A DNA stretch of 64,000 bases from Pseudomonas fluorescens (GCF_018614655.1 NZ_JAGGOG010000014.1:341166-405165); one strand, 5' to 3'. Counted from the first letter of the stretch, positions 1-9,744 are shown. The notes: generated from the sequence alone by a model not told the origin. Numbers and translations are program-made.

Positions 1-86
1 GCGCCTTGGCCTTGTGCCAGAACGCCGAAAGAAGTAGCGGCAATAAGAGAACCAATGGCCAAGCCCAAGGTGTTTTTCAGTTTCAT
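1..86 (-). CDS. oprF: Outer membrane porin OprF, N-terminal fragment
   Basis: Only the first 28 codons lie in the window; the gene runs off the left edge. The visible residues begin MKLKNTLGLAIGSLIAA and continue to an Ala-Gln-Gly-Gln-Gly stretch. This is a classic Sec signal peptide with a cleavage site near LAQ and matches what I remember of the OprF precursor. OprF is the major non-specific porin and an OmpA-type peptidoglycan anchor of Pseudomonas. It lies 107 nt downstream of sigX on the same strand, the arrangement known in P. aeruginosa and P. fluorescens, where SigX contributes to oprF transcription. The mature barrel and OmpA domain cannot be checked here. Confidence 0.93.
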   Translation of the reverse strand, partial: MKLKNTLGLAIGSLIAATSFGVLAQGQG

Positions 87-193
87 CCGTTAAATCCCCA
101 TCTGGTGATTGTAAAGCAGTCCCACATACCGGGGGACAACTCGGCGACAAGTCTAACAGAACTTGCCTACACGTAAGAGATATTTGCACCGAA
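87..193 (-). promoter_or_regulatory. sigX-oprF intergenic leader
   Basis: A 107-nt gap separates the sigX stop from the oprF start on the minus strand. By established knowledge the oprF promoters of pseudomonads, including a SigX-dependent one, lie in and near this interval. I do not see an unambiguous sigma-70 hexamer pair and do not assign exact promoter boxes. A purine-rich GGGGATTT precedes the oprF ATG by a few bases. Confidence 0.5.
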
Positions 194-784
194 CTAAGTT
201 TCAGTACTGCCCGCAAATTTCTCACGCAATTTATCAAGAGCACGTTTGTAACGCATTTTTGTAGCACTCAAACCCATATGCATGATATCCGCGATTTCCT
301 GAAACTCCAGTTCTGCGACAAATCGTAGCACCAGAATTTCCCGGTCAATCGGGTTCACATACACCAGCCAGCGATCAAGTCCGCCCTTCTCCTCAGGTGT
401 CGGCGCCTTTTCTTCAGACGCTTCCTCGAGGGGGTCCAGACTCAAAGCATCCATCAAGCGACGCTTTCGCCGTTCCTTCCGATACTGCGTGATGCACTCA
501 TTGTACGTGATGCTGTATAGCCAGGTTTTGAACTTCGATTTACCCTCGAAGTTCTTCAGGCCGTACAGCACCTTGAGCATCACTTCCTGACAGACATCAT
601 CCGCATCCCGATCGTTCCCCAAATATCTTGAACAAACGTTGAACAAGGTGCGTTGATACCTGCGCATCAATTCTTCGTACGCACGTGTTACGTGAAACAG
701 CTCCGTGTGCGAGCGCGCGACCAACTCCTCATCAGAGAGCTCACGGGGGTCATAGCGCGTGGACAGCGTTTGGGCTTTATTCAA
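194..784 (-). CDS. sigX: ECF sigma factor SigX
   Basis: This 196-residue protein has the ECF sigma layout: region 2 around residues 40-105 (LFNVCSRYLGNDRDADDVCQ, then a FKTWLYSIT segment), a charged linker (RKERRKRR), and region 4 near the C-terminus (a REILVLRFV and EIADIMHMG helix-turn-helix). SigX controls membrane composition, fatty acid metabolism and oprF expression in Pseudomonas. The first codon of the remembered N-terminus (MNKAQTLS) is TTG at 782-784. No strong Shine-Dalgarno precedes it and the next in-frame ATG is at codon 40, inside region 2, so TTG is the best start. The gene sits between cmpX and oprF, its conserved neighbours. Confidence 0.95.
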   Translation of the reverse strand: MNKAQTLSTRYDPRELSDEELVARSHTELFHVTRAYEELMRRYQRTLFNVCSRYLGNDRDADDVCQEVMLKVLYGLKNFEGKSKFKTWLYSITYNECITQYRKERRKRRLMDALSLDPLEEASEEKAPTPEEKGGLDRWLVYVNPIDREILVLRFVAELEFQEIADIMHMGLSATKMRYKRALDKLREKFAGSTET

Positions 785-871
785 AACAAGTCGTGCCGAC
801 AGTCAGGTCAATGTCCGCCACAGTCTGGTTACCCAGGATTGCGGCGGCGTACATTAGCAGGGTTTGCCGGA

Positions 872-1696
872 TTAGCGGCTACTCACATGCTGTTCCAGCA
901 GAATCCGATTGGACAGCGAAACCAGTTCGCCATCATCGGTCAGCACTGTCGTCTTGACCGTGCCGATCTCTTCGATCTGCCCTTCGACCTCGCCCACACG
1001 CACGTGTTGCCCAACCTGGTACAACTCACGCACATAGATTCCCGCAAGAATCTGACCGGCAATATCCCGGCTTCCCAACCCCATGGCCAGCGCAACAGCC
1101 AGACCAACGGTAATCAAAACAATCACAATCACATGGTTCAGGAGGTCAGTCTTGACCTCCAACTGGCTGATCGCGACCGAAATACTGATGATGATCACCA
1201 GCCCCTGAGCGATTCGCCCCAGACCGCTGGCGTAATCCAGCCCCACTCCTTCAGCTGCGCCTCGCACCAGCCCATTGGCCAGTTGCGCCAGCAAAACCCC
1301 TACCAGCAACACCAGCGCGCCGCCGAATACCTTCGGCAAATACAGCGCCAACATGTCGAGAGTAGCTGAAACTCGCTCAAGTCCAAGTGATTCGGCTGCA
1401 GAAACCAAAAAAATCAGCAAAACGAACCAATAAACAATCTTTCCGATCAGTGTGGAGATCGGTACTTGCAGCCCGGCCCGGCCCAGCAACTTGGTAAGAC
1501 CGGTGCCTCCCATCAAGCGATCAAGGCCTAATTTGGCCAGCAACTTGGACAGCAGGGTGTCGAGTAGCTTGGCCACGACAAACCCTAGCAGGACCACCAC
1601 CAGAGCGCCAAACAGGTTGGGAATGAAATTCGCCACCTTGGTCCACAGTGCAGTCATTGCAGTTACCAGACTCTGCGTCCAGAGATCAAGTTCCAT
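872..1696 (-). CDS. cmpX: Mechanosensitive channel-related membrane protein CmpX
   Basis: A 274-residue MscS-related inner-membrane protein. Hydrophobic helices are visible near residues 15-50 (NLFGALVVVLLGFVVAKLL), 80-105, 125-150 and 165-205. A short MscS-like beta domain with an IAGQILAGIYVRE segment follows. CmpX is a conserved cytoplasmic membrane protein of pseudomonads that affects SigX activity and cell-wall stress signalling in P. aeruginosa. The reading frame is open to a TTG at 1702, but the ATG at 1696 gives the expected N-terminus MELDLWTQ. It starts 2 nt after the crfX stop, so the two are probably co-translated. Confidence 0.9.
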   Translation of the reverse strand: MELDLWTQSLVTAMTALWTKVANFIPNLFGALVVVLLGFVVAKLLDTLLSKLLAKLGLDRLMGGTGLTKLLGRAGLQVPISTLIGKIVYWFVLLIFLVSAAESLGLERVSATLDMLALYLPKVFGGALVLLVGVLLAQLANGLVRGAAEGVGLDYASGLGRIAQGLVIIISISVAISQLEVKTDLLNHVIVIVLITVGLAVALAMGLGSRDIAGQILAGIYVRELYQVGQHVRVGEVEGQIEEIGTVKTTVLTDDGELVSLSNRILLEQHVSSR

Positions 1697-1698
1697 AT

Positions 1699-1944
1699 TC
1701 AATCAGCCTTATCAGCAGTGCGAGCAATAGGTTTACGACGGGAAACCGGGGATACATGGGCCGAACCATTGTTCAGGGCCATCATCAACGCCGGCAGCCA
1801 ACGACCGAGCAAACCGAACAGATCTCCCGCCCCGACCTGACGGTTGGCGGTTTTCAGTACGCGACCCAGGCAAGCATCGTCGTCCCGGTTGGACGGCGAG
1901 GCATTAAGCATGTCACGCAAAGACTGTTCGAACGGATCGTGCAT
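1699..1944 (-). CDS. crfX: CrfX family small protein
   Basis: An 81-residue soluble protein beginning MHDPFEQSLRDMLNASPS. It lies between cmaX and cmpX exactly as crfX does in other Pseudomonas genomes. The name reflects position (cma-crf-cmp cluster upstream of sigX). The sequence has an N-terminal acidic segment and a C-terminal basic tail (SRRKPIARTADKAD), with no recognised catalytic motif. Its biochemical role is not established. The call rests on the start sequence and perfect synteny. Confidence 0.85.
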   Translation of the reverse strand: MHDPFEQSLRDMLNASPSNRDDDACLGRVLKTANRQVGAGDLFGLLGRWLPALMMALNNGSAHVSPVSRRKPIARTADKAD

Positions 1945-2030
1945 AAGGGACCTCTCGCAAGTATTTTAAAAGACGAGGGTAAAATTCTTCAGGTCACATG
2001 ACCTCTTCCTACGTTCAGGTCATATTCAGG

Positions 2031-3026
2031 TCAAACCCAGCGTAACCGTCGAAACAACCACCATTGTCCCAGCGCCACCGAGACCATCATCAGGCAGGCA
2101 ATCAAGAACCCGTAAGGGCTGGAAGAGAACGGAATCCCCCCCACATTGATGCCCAGCAATCCCGTCAGGAAACTCATTGGCAGGAAGATCCCGGTGATGA
2201 TCCCGAAGCGGTACATGGTGCGGTTCATGCGCACGCTCAAGCGCCGGTCTTCGGCCTCAAGCACAAGCCCCACGCGCTCTCGGGTCAATTCCAGCTCTTC
2301 CAGATAACGGGTCAGGCTGTTGTTCAATTCATTCCAATAGTCAGCATCGTCATCGACGAACCACGGCAATTTGATCCGGGTCAACTGGCCGAAGATATCC
2401 CGCTGGGGTGACAAGAAGCGCTTCAACCCCGCCGCCCTACGACGGATCTGCAAGATGCTGCCATGCTCCGGGGTATACCGTTCGTCGGCATCCAGTTTTT
2501 CTTCTTCGGCATCGACGATTTCAGAAAGATCGCTGACCAGATCCTGAACCTTGTTGGTCAGGTACTGCGCCATATAAAGGATAAGTTCTGACGCGGTTTT
2601 AGGCCCTTTGCCATCCGCCAATTGCACCAGCAGCTCATCGGTGGCGCGCAATGGCCGCAAACGCAGGGAGATGACCCGCGAAGCCGAGGCAAAAATGCGC
2701 ACCGACACCATGTCTTCCGGCTCGGCCCCGGGGTTCAGGTTGATTCCGCGCAAGAACAGCAACAGCTCTGCGTCCGGCAGTGGCAACAGACGCGGGCGAG
2801 TGTTCTCTTCCAGCAGCAAGTCACAAGCAAACTCGCTCAGGCCGCTGGATTTGCGCAGCCAGGTCTGGGTCTGGGGATGGCTGCGATCCCAATGCAGCCA
2901 CAGGCTTTCCTGCGGCTGCAGGTGCAGCTCATCAAGCTCAGTCCGGGCAATCGAACGCGCACCGCCTTTGCCATCCAGCACCAGGGCATGCACCAGCCCC
3001 CATTGCGCGTTTTCTTCCTCGAACAT
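2031..3026 (-). CDS. cmaX: CmaX, CorA/ZntB-type divalent cation transporter
   Basis: A 331-residue CorA-superfamily protein. It has a large N-terminal cytosolic domain, a long coiled stalk (around residues 145-265), and two C-terminal membrane helices (GIITGIFLPMSFLTGLLG and PYGFLIACLMMVSVALG). The pore signature between the helices reads GIN rather than the GMN of CorA, as in ZntB-like zinc transporters, so zinc rather than magnesium transport is possible. The start is the ATG at 3026, preceded by an AGGGG motif; the frame is also open to a GTG 6 nt upstream. It is the first gene of the cmaX-crfX-cmpX-sigX-oprF series. Confidence 0.88.
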   Translation of the reverse strand: MFEEENAQWGLVHALVLDGKGGARSIARTELDELHLQPQESLWLHWDRSHPQTQTWLRKSSGLSEFACDLLLEENTRPRLLPLPDAELLLFLRGINLNPGAEPEDMVSVRIFASASRVISLRLRPLRATDELLVQLADGKGPKTASELILYMAQYLTNKVQDLVSDLSEIVDAEEEKLDADERYTPEHGSILQIRRRAAGLKRFLSPQRDIFGQLTRIKLPWFVDDDADYWNELNNSLTRYLEELELTRERVGLVLEAEDRRLSVRMNRTMYRFGIITGIFLPMSFLTGLLGINVGGIPFSSSPYGFLIACLMMVSVALGQWWLFRRLRWV

Positions 3027-3051
3027 CCTCACCCCTGTCGGCTACTGCTGT

Positions 3052-3543
3052 TTATTCGGGCATTTTCAGTGGGCTGGGGGAGACAATCACACCGTTATTG
3101 TCGGCGTAAACATACTCACCCGGGCGGAATGTCACGCCGGCAAAGGTTACCGTCACGTTCAAATCGCCAACGCCACGTCTGTCGGTCTTCATCGGGTGAC
3201 TGGCCAGGGCCTGCACCCCAAGGTCGGTTTGGGCAATGACGTCGACATCACGGATGCAACCGTAGATCACCAGCCCTTCCCAGCCATTTTTCGCGGCTTT
3301 CTCGGCGATCATGTCGCCCAGCAAGGCTCTGCGCAGGGAACCGCCACCGTCGACCACCAGCACCTTGCCGGTGCCGTTGAGCTCGGCTTGTTCTTTAACC
3401 CGTGAGTTGTCTTCGAAGCACTTGATGGTGACGATCTCGCCACCAAAGGAGTCCCGGCCACCGAAATTACTGAACATCGGCTCAACCACCTGCACCAGTT
3501 CCGGGTAGGCATCACACAGATCGGGGGTAACGTAATGGTTCAT
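3052..3543 (-). CDS. rraA: RraA family regulator of ribonuclease activity
   Basis: A 163-residue protein beginning [15 protein letters not shown], close in length to E. coli RraA (161 residues). It carries the family hallmarks of a Gly-Asp-rich core: [17 protein letters not shown], then [12 protein letters not shown] and a [17 protein letters not shown] end, here [14 protein letters not shown]. RraA binds RNase E and inhibits its activity; the fold is shared with HMG/CHA aldolases. The upstream in-frame ATG at 3585 would add 14 unusual residues; AGG-rich sequence lies close before the ATG at 3543. It is 25 nt upstream of cmaX on the same strand. A second RNase E regulator, rraB, lies at 51.5 kb. 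Confidence 0.9.
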   Translation of the reverse strand: MNHYVTPDLCDAYPELVQVVEPMFSNFGGRDSFGGEIVTIKCFEDNSRVKEQAELNGTGKVLVVDGGGSLRRALLGDMIAEKAAKNGWEGLVIYGCIRDVDVIAQTDLGVQALASHPMKTDRRGVGDLNVTVTFAGVTFRPGEYVYADNNGVIVSPSPLKMPE

Positions 3544-3787
3544 CGGGAAACTCCTGCAGGTGAAAGAAGGTGTCGAACAACCCACTGTTTACATCAGCTC
3601 TTTAACTCAGGGAAACGCATCGCAACGACGGTTCTTTAAGGCTCGTTCGTTGTGGCCGGCAATGATCAGACTCACTCGAGCGCAACGCAATAGCTACTAC
3701 GCGACTGAATATGACCAGAACAGCCCGACGCGTCATATCTTAGCCGCAACCACAAGCAAGCGAAACGCCCTTGTTAGAGCCCTCCCC

Positions 3788-4777
3788 TCAAATCGCCGCG
3801 AGCACCTGAGGCTGATTCCCCATCAAAGGTGTCAGCGGATCCTTCAACCAGCGCTGCACCAACGGCCATACTTCGACCTGGGCGGCTTTGCTGACCAGCA
3901 TCTCCACATGCCCGAAATCACCGGAAAACCCATGCTTGCGCCCCAGGCACAGATACTGACGGTGCTCGGAGCCGATTTGCTCGAACAGCTTGCGGCAGGC
4001 CCAATCCGGATCCTGATGATCGCCGGCGGCGCTCACCGCCAGAATCGGCACATCCACCTCAGCCAACCCCTTCCACCAATCACCTTCGGCGTCGCCAAAG
4101 CGCCCGAACAAGCCGTGCCAACGCATGGCTTCCAGGGCCAGGCCGATAGGTTCATCTTCCGGACCTCGCTTGAGCCTGGAACCGGACAACTGAGAAAAAC
4201 GTTTCAAGATAAATCGACCACCCCACGCCACCGGCGGAATCTTCAATGGCCACCAGGTTCGGCTGACCTGGCAACCGAACAAGGCTACCGACGCCACCAC
4301 CGGAGCGCCCAGGTACTGACCACCCAATGCGGCTGCCAGGGTAATCCCTCCCAGGGAATGACCTATCCAGTGGGGAATCTGCCCACTCTGTTCACGAACA
4401 AACGCGGCAATGGCCGGCAAATCGTAACGAGCATAGTCAGCGACACGGTTTTTAGCGTAGTCCTGGTTACGCCGGGACAAGCCATGGCCACGCATTTCCG
4501 GGATCCACACGTCGAACCCTTGCCGCGCCAGACAGGCGCCCAGGCCGGTCCCCTTGGGCGAGTACCAAAACCGTCGGTTGGAGAAGCTGCCATGCAATAG
4601 CACCACCGGCACGCCGCGGTTTTCCGGGACATTGGCCGACCCCAGACGGGTCACGGCCAACTCGACGGTGCCATCAGGGCTGTTGCCGGGCTTGAGCCGG
4701 TAAACATCTTCACTCAGGTCGCCACGACGCTCAGCGCTGATCAAGGCGACGGGAAACAGGTTGCTGCTGCTCTGCAT
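3788..4777 (-). CDS. Alpha/beta-fold hydrolase
   Basis: A 329-residue alpha/beta hydrolase with an oxyanion segment VVLLHGSFSNR (about residues 58-68) and the nucleophile elbow GHSLGG with Ser141. An acidic region at ILAVSAAGDHQDPD and a C-terminal GKHGFSGDFGHVEM segment supply candidate Asp and His residues. The fold and triad are clear but the substrate is not. It may act on esters or lipids, since proteins of this type are often annotated as lipases or polyester depolymerase relatives. The ATG at 4777 is chosen because the frame upstream passes through a terminator hairpin. It lies downstream of ppsA on the same strand but is separated from it by two hairpins. Confidence 0.8.
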   Translation of the reverse strand: MQSSSNLFPVALISAERRGDLSEDVYRLKPGNSPDGTVELAVTRLGSANVPENRGVPVVLLHGSFSNRRFWYSPKGTGLGACLARQGFDVWIPEMRGHGLSRRNQDYAKNRVADYARYDLPAIAAFVREQSGQIPHWIGHSLGGITLAAALGGQYLGAPVVASVALFGCQVSRTWWPLKIPPVAWGGRFILKRFSQLSGSRLKRGPEDEPIGLALEAMRWHGLFGRFGDAEGDWWKGLAEVDVPILAVSAAGDHQDPDWACRKLFEQIGSEHRQYLCLGRKHGFSGDFGHVEMLVSKAAQVEVWPLVQRWLKDPLTPLMGNQPQVLAAI

Positions 4778-4790
4778 AATGCTCTTGCAC

Positions 4791-4823
4791 AAAAAAGGGC
4801 GGCGTCCGGATGGAGTTCCGCCC
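4791..4823 (-). terminator. Hairpin with U-tract ahead of the hydrolase gene
   Basis: On the minus strand a GGGCGG...CCGCCC stem is followed by six T residues (complement of 4791-4796). The T-tract ends only 13 nt before the hydrolase ATG at 4777. It is a rho-independent terminator by shape and may act as an attenuator for the hydrolase. Confidence 0.6.
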
Positions 4824-4839
4824 TGTACAGAATGAGAAA

Positions 4840-4869
4840 TGCCGGCCAACCGTAACGGTTGACCGGCAC
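4840..4869 (-). terminator. ppsA terminator hairpin
   Basis: A near-perfect inverted repeat (TGCCGGCCAACCG / CGGTTGACCGGCA on the plus strand) begins 16 nt after the ppsA stop. It is followed on the minus strand by a short T-rich run (TTTCTCATT). It is the first of two tandem hairpins between ppsA and the hydrolase. Confidence 0.65.
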
Positions 4870-4884
4870 TTTTGATGTTACTAC

Positions 4885-7260
4885 CTACGCTGGCGCTTGA
4901 CCTTCCGCCAGGAAGAACCAGGTTTCCAGCACGGAATCAGGGTTCAGCGAGACGCTTTCGATGCCCTGTTCCATCAGCCATTTGGCCAGGTCCGGGTGAT
5001 CGGAAGGGCCTTGGCCACAGATACCGATGTACTTGCCGGCCTTGTTGCAAGCCTGAATGGCATTGGCCAGCAGCTTCTTGACCGCAGGATTACGCTCGTC
5101 GAACAGATGGGCGATGATCCCCGAGTCGCGGTCCAGGCCCAGGGTCAGTTGGGTCAGGTCGTTGGAGCCGATGGAGAAGCCGTCGAAGAACTCCAGGAAC
5201 TCTTCGGCCAGGATCGCGTTGGACGGCAGTTCGCACATCATGATGACGCGCAGACCGTTCTCGCCACGGGACAGACCGTTTTCGGCCAGCAGGTCAACGA
5301 CCTGGCTTGCCTCGCCCAAGGTGCGTACGAACGGCACCATGATTTCGACGTTGGTCAGGCCCATCTCGTTGCGCACGCGCTTGAGGGCACGGCATTCCAG
5401 CTCGAAGCAGTCACGGAAGGCTTCGCTGATGTAACGCGAGGCACCACGGAAGCCCAGCATCGGGTTTTCTTCTTCCGGCTCGTAGAGTTTGCCGCCGATC
5501 AGGTTGGCGTATTCGTTGGACTTGAAGTCCGACAGGCGCACGATGACTTTTTTCGGGTAGAACGCTGCCGCCAGGGTACTGATGCCTTCCACCAGCTTCT
5601 CGACGTAGAAGCCCACCGGGTCGTTGTAGCCGGCGATGCGCTTGTCGACGCTTTCCTTGATATCCAGCGGCAGGCCGTCGTAGTTCAACAGCGCCTTGGG
5701 GTGCACGCCGATCATCCGGTTGATGATGAACTCCAGGCGGGCCAAGCCCACGCCAGCGTTCGGCAACTGGGCGAAGTCGAAGGCGCGGTCAGGGTTACCG
5801 ACGTTCATCATGATCTTGAACGGCAGGTCCGGCATGGCGTCGATGGAGTTTTGCTTGATGTCGAAGCCCAGCTCACCTTCAAAGATAAAACCGGTGTCGC
5901 CTTCGGCGCAGGAAACGGTCACGCCCTGGCCGTCTTTCAACAACTGGGTGGCGTTGCCGCAACCGACCACAGCAGGAATCCCCAACTCGCGCGCAATGAT
6001 TGCCGCGTGGCAGGTACGCCCGCCACGGTTGGTGACGATGGCGCTAGCGCGCTTCATGACCGGTTCCCAATCCGGGTCAGTCATGTCGGAGACCAGCACG
6101 TCACCTGGCTGAACCTTGTCCATCTCGGACACGTCCTTGATGATCCGCACCTTGCCAGCGCCGATGCGCTGGCCGATGGCACGGCCTTCCACCAGCACGG
6201 TGCCGGTTTCCTTCAACAGGTAACGTTCCATGACATTGGCCGAAGTGCGGCTCTTCACGGTTTCAGGGCGGGCCTGAACGATGTACAGCTTGCCGTCGTC
6301 GCCGTCTTTGGCCCATTCGATGTCCATCGGGCACTTGTAGTGCTTCTCGATGATCATCGCTTGTTTGGCCAGTTCGCTGACTTCAGCGTCTGACAGGCAG
6401 AAACGCGCGCGTTCAGCCTTGTCGACATCAACGGTTTTCACCGAACGACCGGCCTTGGCCTCGTCGCCGTAGATCATCTTGATGGCCTTGCTGCCCAGGT
6501 TGCGGCGCAGGATAGCCGGACGGCCGGCCTCAAGGGTGTGCTTGTGGACGTAGAATTCGTCTGGGTTGACCGCGCCTTGTACGACGGTTTCCCCGAGACC
6601 GTAGGCGCCAGTGATGAACACCACGTCACGGAAGCCCGATTCGGTGTCCAGGGTGAACATGACGCCGGCGGTACCCGTTTCCGAACGCACCATACGCTGC
6701 ACACCGGCAGACAGGGCCACCAGCTTGTGGTCGAAACCCTGGTGTACACGGTAGGAAATGGCACGGTCATTAAAGAGGGAGGCAAACACTTCCTTGGCCG
6801 CGCGGATGACGTTTTCCACACCGCGAATGTTCAGGAAGGTCTCTTGCTGGCCGGCAAATGAGGCGTCTGGCAGGTCTTCGGCGGTAGCCGAGGAACGCAC
6901 GGCGACAGCCATGTCCGGGTTACCGGCCGACAGCGTGGCGAACGCGGTGCGGATCTCGGCATTGAGCTTCTCAGGGAACTCGGCTTCCATGATCCATTGA
7001 CGGATCTGGGCGCCAGTCCTGGCCAGGGCATTGACGTCATCGACGTCCAGCGCATCGAGGGCCGCGTGAATCTGATCGTTGAGGCCGCTCAACTCGAGGA
7101 AATCACGGTAAGCCTGGGCCGTAGTGGCGAAGCCACCGGGCACCGAGACACCTGCGCCCGCAAGATTACTGATCATCTCGCCCAGGGATGCGTTCTTGCC
7201 CCCCACATGCTCTACATCATGGACGCCGAGCTTATCGAGGGAAACTACGTACTCTACCAA
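4885..7260 (-). CDS. ppsA: Phosphoenolpyruvate synthase
   Basis: A 791-residue PEP synthase (pyruvate, water dikinase), the usual length for the family. It has an N-terminal ATP-grasp domain ([11 protein letters not shown] near residue 20; [19 protein letters not shown]), a central swivelling phosphohistidine domain (GGRTCHAAI with His418), and a C-terminal PEP/pyruvate barrel ([23 protein letters not shown] with the acid/base Cys). It converts pyruvate, ATP and water to PEP, AMP and phosphate, and feeds gluconeogenesis from pyruvate, lactate and propionate-derived carbon. It is divergent from its regulator ppsR across a 178-nt gap. Confidence 0.97.
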   Translation of the reverse strand: MVEYVVSLDKLGVHDVEHVGGKNASLGEMISNLAGAGVSVPGGFATTAQAYRDFLELSGLNDQIHAALDALDVDDVNALARTGAQIRQWIMEAEFPEKLNAEIRTAFATLSAGNPDMAVAVRSSATAEDLPDASFAGQQETFLNIRGVENVIRAAKEVFASLFNDRAISYRVHQGFDHKLVALSAGVQRMVRSETGTAGVMFTLDTESGFRDVVFITGAYGLGETVVQGAVNPDEFYVHKHTLEAGRPAILRRNLGSKAIKMIYGDEAKAGRSVKTVDVDKAERARFCLSDAEVSELAKQAMIIEKHYKCPMDIEWAKDGDDGKLYIVQARPETVKSRTSANVMERYLLKETGTVLVEGRAIGQRIGAGKVRIIKDVSEMDKVQPGDVLVSDMTDPDWEPVMKRASAIVTNRGGRTCHAAIIARELGIPAVVGCGNATQLLKDGQGVTVSCAEGDTGFIFEGELGFDIKQNSIDAMPDLPFKIMMNVGNPDRAFDFAQLPNAGVGLARLEFIINRMIGVHPKALLNYDGLPLDIKESVDKRIAGYNDPVGFYVEKLVEGISTLAAAFYPKKVIVRLSDFKSNEYANLIGGKLYEPEEENPMLGFRGASRYISEAFRDCFELECRALKRVRNEMGLTNVEIMVPFVRTLGEASQVVDLLAENGLSRGENGLRVIMMCELPSNAILAEEFLEFFDGFSIGSNDLTQLTLGLDRDSGIIAHLFDERNPAVKKLLANAIQACNKAGKYIGICGQGPSDHPDLAKWLMEQGIESVSLNPDSVLETWFFLAEGQAPA

Positions 7261-7438
7261 GGTGATCTCTCCACTAACTATGTTGGAAAAGCTCAGGACG
7301 CTGGCCGCTCATTAGGAGCAAACACCTGCGCTTGTGGCCTGGACCTGGAAAATAAGTGAGAATGCGGCCCACTGCGGGACGGCAAAATCGCGCCTATCAT
7401 ATCCAAGATTCGTCATCAGCTTAAGGCCCAAGGCTCAA

Positions 7439-8257
7439 ATGAAACGATCTGCTTTCTTTATCTCCGATGGCACCGGCATTACTGCCGAAACCCTGGGTCA
7501 AAGCCTGTTGGCGCAGTTCGAAAACATTACCTTCAGCAAATTCACGCGACCCTATATCGATAGCGTGGATAAAGCGCGAGCCATGGTACAACAAATCAAT
7601 CTGGCCGCCGAAAAAGACGGTTTTCGTCCGATCATTTTCGACACCATCGTCAATCAGGACATTCGTGAGATCCTCGCAACTTCGAATGGTTTCATGATCG
7701 ACATCTTCTCTACCTTCCTGGCGCCCCTGGAACAGGAGTTGAGTGAACATTCCTCCTACTCGGTAGGCAAGTCCCATTCCATTGGTCACAACTCCAACTA
7801 TATGGAGCGGATCGAGGCGGTGAACTTCGCCCTGGACAATGACGACGGTGCCCGCACCCACTACTACGACAAGGCCGACCTGATCCTGGTCGGTGTGTCC
7901 CGCTGCGGCAAGACCCCGACCTGCCTTTATATGGCCATGCAATTCGGCATTCGCGCGGCCAACTACCCGCTGACCGAAGACGACATGGAGCACCTGACGC
8001 TGCCGGCCGCCCTGCGCGCCCACCAGCACAAGCTGTTCGGTCTGACTATCGACCCGGACCGCCTCACCGCCATTCGCAACGAACGCAAACCCAACAGCCG
8101 CTACTCCAGCTATGCCCAGTGTGAGTTTGAAGTGCGGGAAGTGGAAAATCTGTTCCGTCGCGAGAATATTGCGCACATCAATTCCACGCATTTCTCAGTG
8201 GAAGAGATTTCGGCGAAGATTCTGGTGGAGAAAGGTGTCGAGCGGCGCTTCAAGTAA
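7439..8257 (+). CDS. ppsR: PEP synthase regulatory protein (kinase/pyrophosphorylase)
   Basis: A 272-residue DUF299/PSRP family protein beginning [20 protein letters not shown]. It carries the nucleotide-binding P-loop [10 protein letters not shown] at residues 152-161. By family knowledge it inactivates PEP synthase by ADP-dependent phosphorylation of a Thr next to the catalytic His, and reactivates it by phosphate-dependent dephosphorylation. The TCH motif in the adjacent PpsA is the expected target. The frame is open upstream to 7334, but the ATG at 7439 gives the family N-terminus. Divergent pairing with ppsA is conserved in many gamma-proteobacteria. Confidence 0.95.
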   Translation: MKRSAFFISDGTGITAETLGQSLLAQFENITFSKFTRPYIDSVDKARAMVQQINLAAEKDGFRPIIFDTIVNQDIREILATSNGFMIDIFSTFLAPLEQELSEHSSYSVGKSHSIGHNSNYMERIEAVNFALDNDDGARTHYYDKADLILVGVSRCGKTPTCLYMAMQFGIRAANYPLTEDDMEHLTLPAALRAHQHKLFGLTIDPDRLTAIRNERKPNSRYSSYAQCEFEVREVENLFRRENIAHINSTHFSVEEISAKILVEKGVERRFK

Positions 8258-8265
8258 CCCTGTGC

Positions 8266-8286
8266 CGAGGGGGCTTGTCCCCCTCG
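8266..8286. repeat. Short inverted repeat between convergent genes
   Basis: A perfect 8-bp inverted repeat CGAGGGGG / CCCCCTCG with a 5-nt loop lies 8 nt after the ppsR stop and before the stop of the convergent MocR regulator. It resembles a REP-family singlet of fluorescent pseudomonads. It could serve as a bidirectional transcription barrier, although no T-tract follows it. Confidence 0.6.
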
Positions 8287-8316
8287 CCACAACAGCACTA
8301 TCGCTACCGGATTTTC

Positions 8317-9744
8317 TCAAAGGCAAAAGCGCCCCCCGCCCTGCCCCAACGCCGTCGCCAAGGCATCAAACCCCTCCCGCAACAACTGATCATCCCCGGA
8401 CGTATTGCAGATACTCGCCCGAATAAACTGCGGCACTGCGGTTTGCCCGACGGCAAACGCCTCCGCCGTCGCAATCAGATAATTGTTCTGCTTGAGTTCG
8501 GCCTCGATTTCCGACGCCCGCCAAGGTTCCGGGACTTCGATCCAGAAATGCGGGCTATTGAGGTGAGTGCGATATTCAAGGCCGGCCAGCAGGCCTTCGA
8601 CCAGCGCCTTGCGCCGGCTGATCTCGTTGATTTGCTGGTGCAACAAATACTCCGCCGTGCCGTTTTCGATCCATTGGGTGGCCAGTTCCAGGGTCACCGG
8701 CGTCGCCATCCAGCAGGTAGAGCGCAAGGCTGCAGAGATACGGCTGACCAGCGCTGGCGGCGCATGCACATAACCCACGCGCAAGCCTGCCGACACTGCC
8801 TTGCTCAGGCTGCTGATCAGAATCGTGCGTTCAGGGGCGAAATGACTCAGCGGTGGCGGCCGGTCTTCCACCAATACGCCGTGAGCCTCGTCTTCGAGGA
8901 TCAGCAAGTTGTGTTCCCGGCAGACCTTGACCAACGCCTCACGCCGGGCGACCGACAGCACCGCCGTCGTCGGATTCTGGATCGTCGGTGTGCAGTACAA
9001 CGCCGATACCCGGTGATTACGGCAGACCTCATCCACCGCACTCGGCAACAGCCCTTCTTCATCCATCTCCAGGCCGATCAAGCGTATGCCGAGCATGCGC
9101 GCCGCGGTGATCAACCCCGGGTAGGTCAATTGCTCCGTCACCACGGTGTCCCCGGCCCGCAACAGCGCCATCATGGCGCACAACAGTCCGTGTTGGCCGC
9201 CATTCACGCAAATCACCTGTTCGGGAATCGGATAGAAGTCGCGCTGGGTCAGCCACTGGGCGCCGGCAGCGCGGTAACGGGGCAAACCGGCATCCGGGGT
9301 ATACGCGCTGATGTCCTGCAGGAACTTGGCGTTATTGGCCAGGGTTTGAAAGCTCTGTGCCAGGAATGTCGTCTCTTGCCCCGGAATGTGCATGTTGCGG
9401 CTCATGTCGAAGTACTGCCGCGGCTCCTCGCTGAAGTTACGGAAACCCTCATCCCGTTGGCGCTCCATCCCACGCTTGCGCACGAAAGTGCCGTCGCCGA
9501 CCCGCGCCACCACCAACCCCAGGCGTTCCAGTTCACCATAGGCCCGACTGATGGTGCCGATGGTGACGCCCAGATTGTCGGAAAGCACCCGATGGGGCGG
9601 CAGTTTTCGTCCCGGTTCAATCAAGCCTTCAAGGATGCCCCGCTCCATGACATCGGACAGGCGTTTGTACTTGACGCCCTGACCGCTGGACAGCCCCTCA
9701 CGCATAATTGACACCATGTCAATATTTGTTTTGACAGTCATCAT
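8317..9744 (-). CDS. MocR-type transcriptional regulator (GntR-HTH fused to aminotransferase fold)
   Basis: A 475-residue MocR/PdxR-type protein. The N-terminal GntR winged helix covers about residues 25-95 (GLIEPGRKLPPHRVLSDNLG; TIGTISRAYGELERLGLVV). A type I PLP-aminotransferase domain follows, with the presumed Schiff-base Lys315 in SSLSKAVSAGLRVGY and the NPTTAV and EDEAHG segments. Such regulators sense PLP or amino compounds and usually act on the adjacent divergent gene. Here that is the exporter at 9835, 90 nt away, heading the JAMM/Ubl/E1 operon. I infer it controls that operon. Alternative starts MTVKTN (9741) and MVSIM (9717) are possible. Confidence 0.88.
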   Translation of the reverse strand: MMTVKTNIDMVSIMREGLSSGQGVKYKRLSDVMERGILEGLIEPGRKLPPHRVLSDNLGVTIGTISRAYGELERLGLVVARVGDGTFVRKRGMERQRDEGFRNFSEEPRQYFDMSRNMHIPGQETTFLAQSFQTLANNAKFLQDISAYTPDAGLPRYRAAGAQWLTQRDFYPIPEQVICVNGGQHGLLCAMMALLRAGDTVVTEQLTYPGLITAARMLGIRLIGLEMDEEGLLPSAVDEVCRNHRVSALYCTPTIQNPTTAVLSVARREALVKVCREHNLLILEDEAHGVLVEDRPPPLSHFAPERTILISSLSKAVSAGLRVGYVHAPPALVSRISAALRSTCWMATPVTLELATQWIENGTAEYLLHQQINEISRRKALVEGLLAGLEYRTHLNSPHFWIEVPEPWRASEIEAELKQNNYLIATAEAFAVGQTAVPQFIRASICNTSGDDQLLREGFDALATALGQGGGRFCL

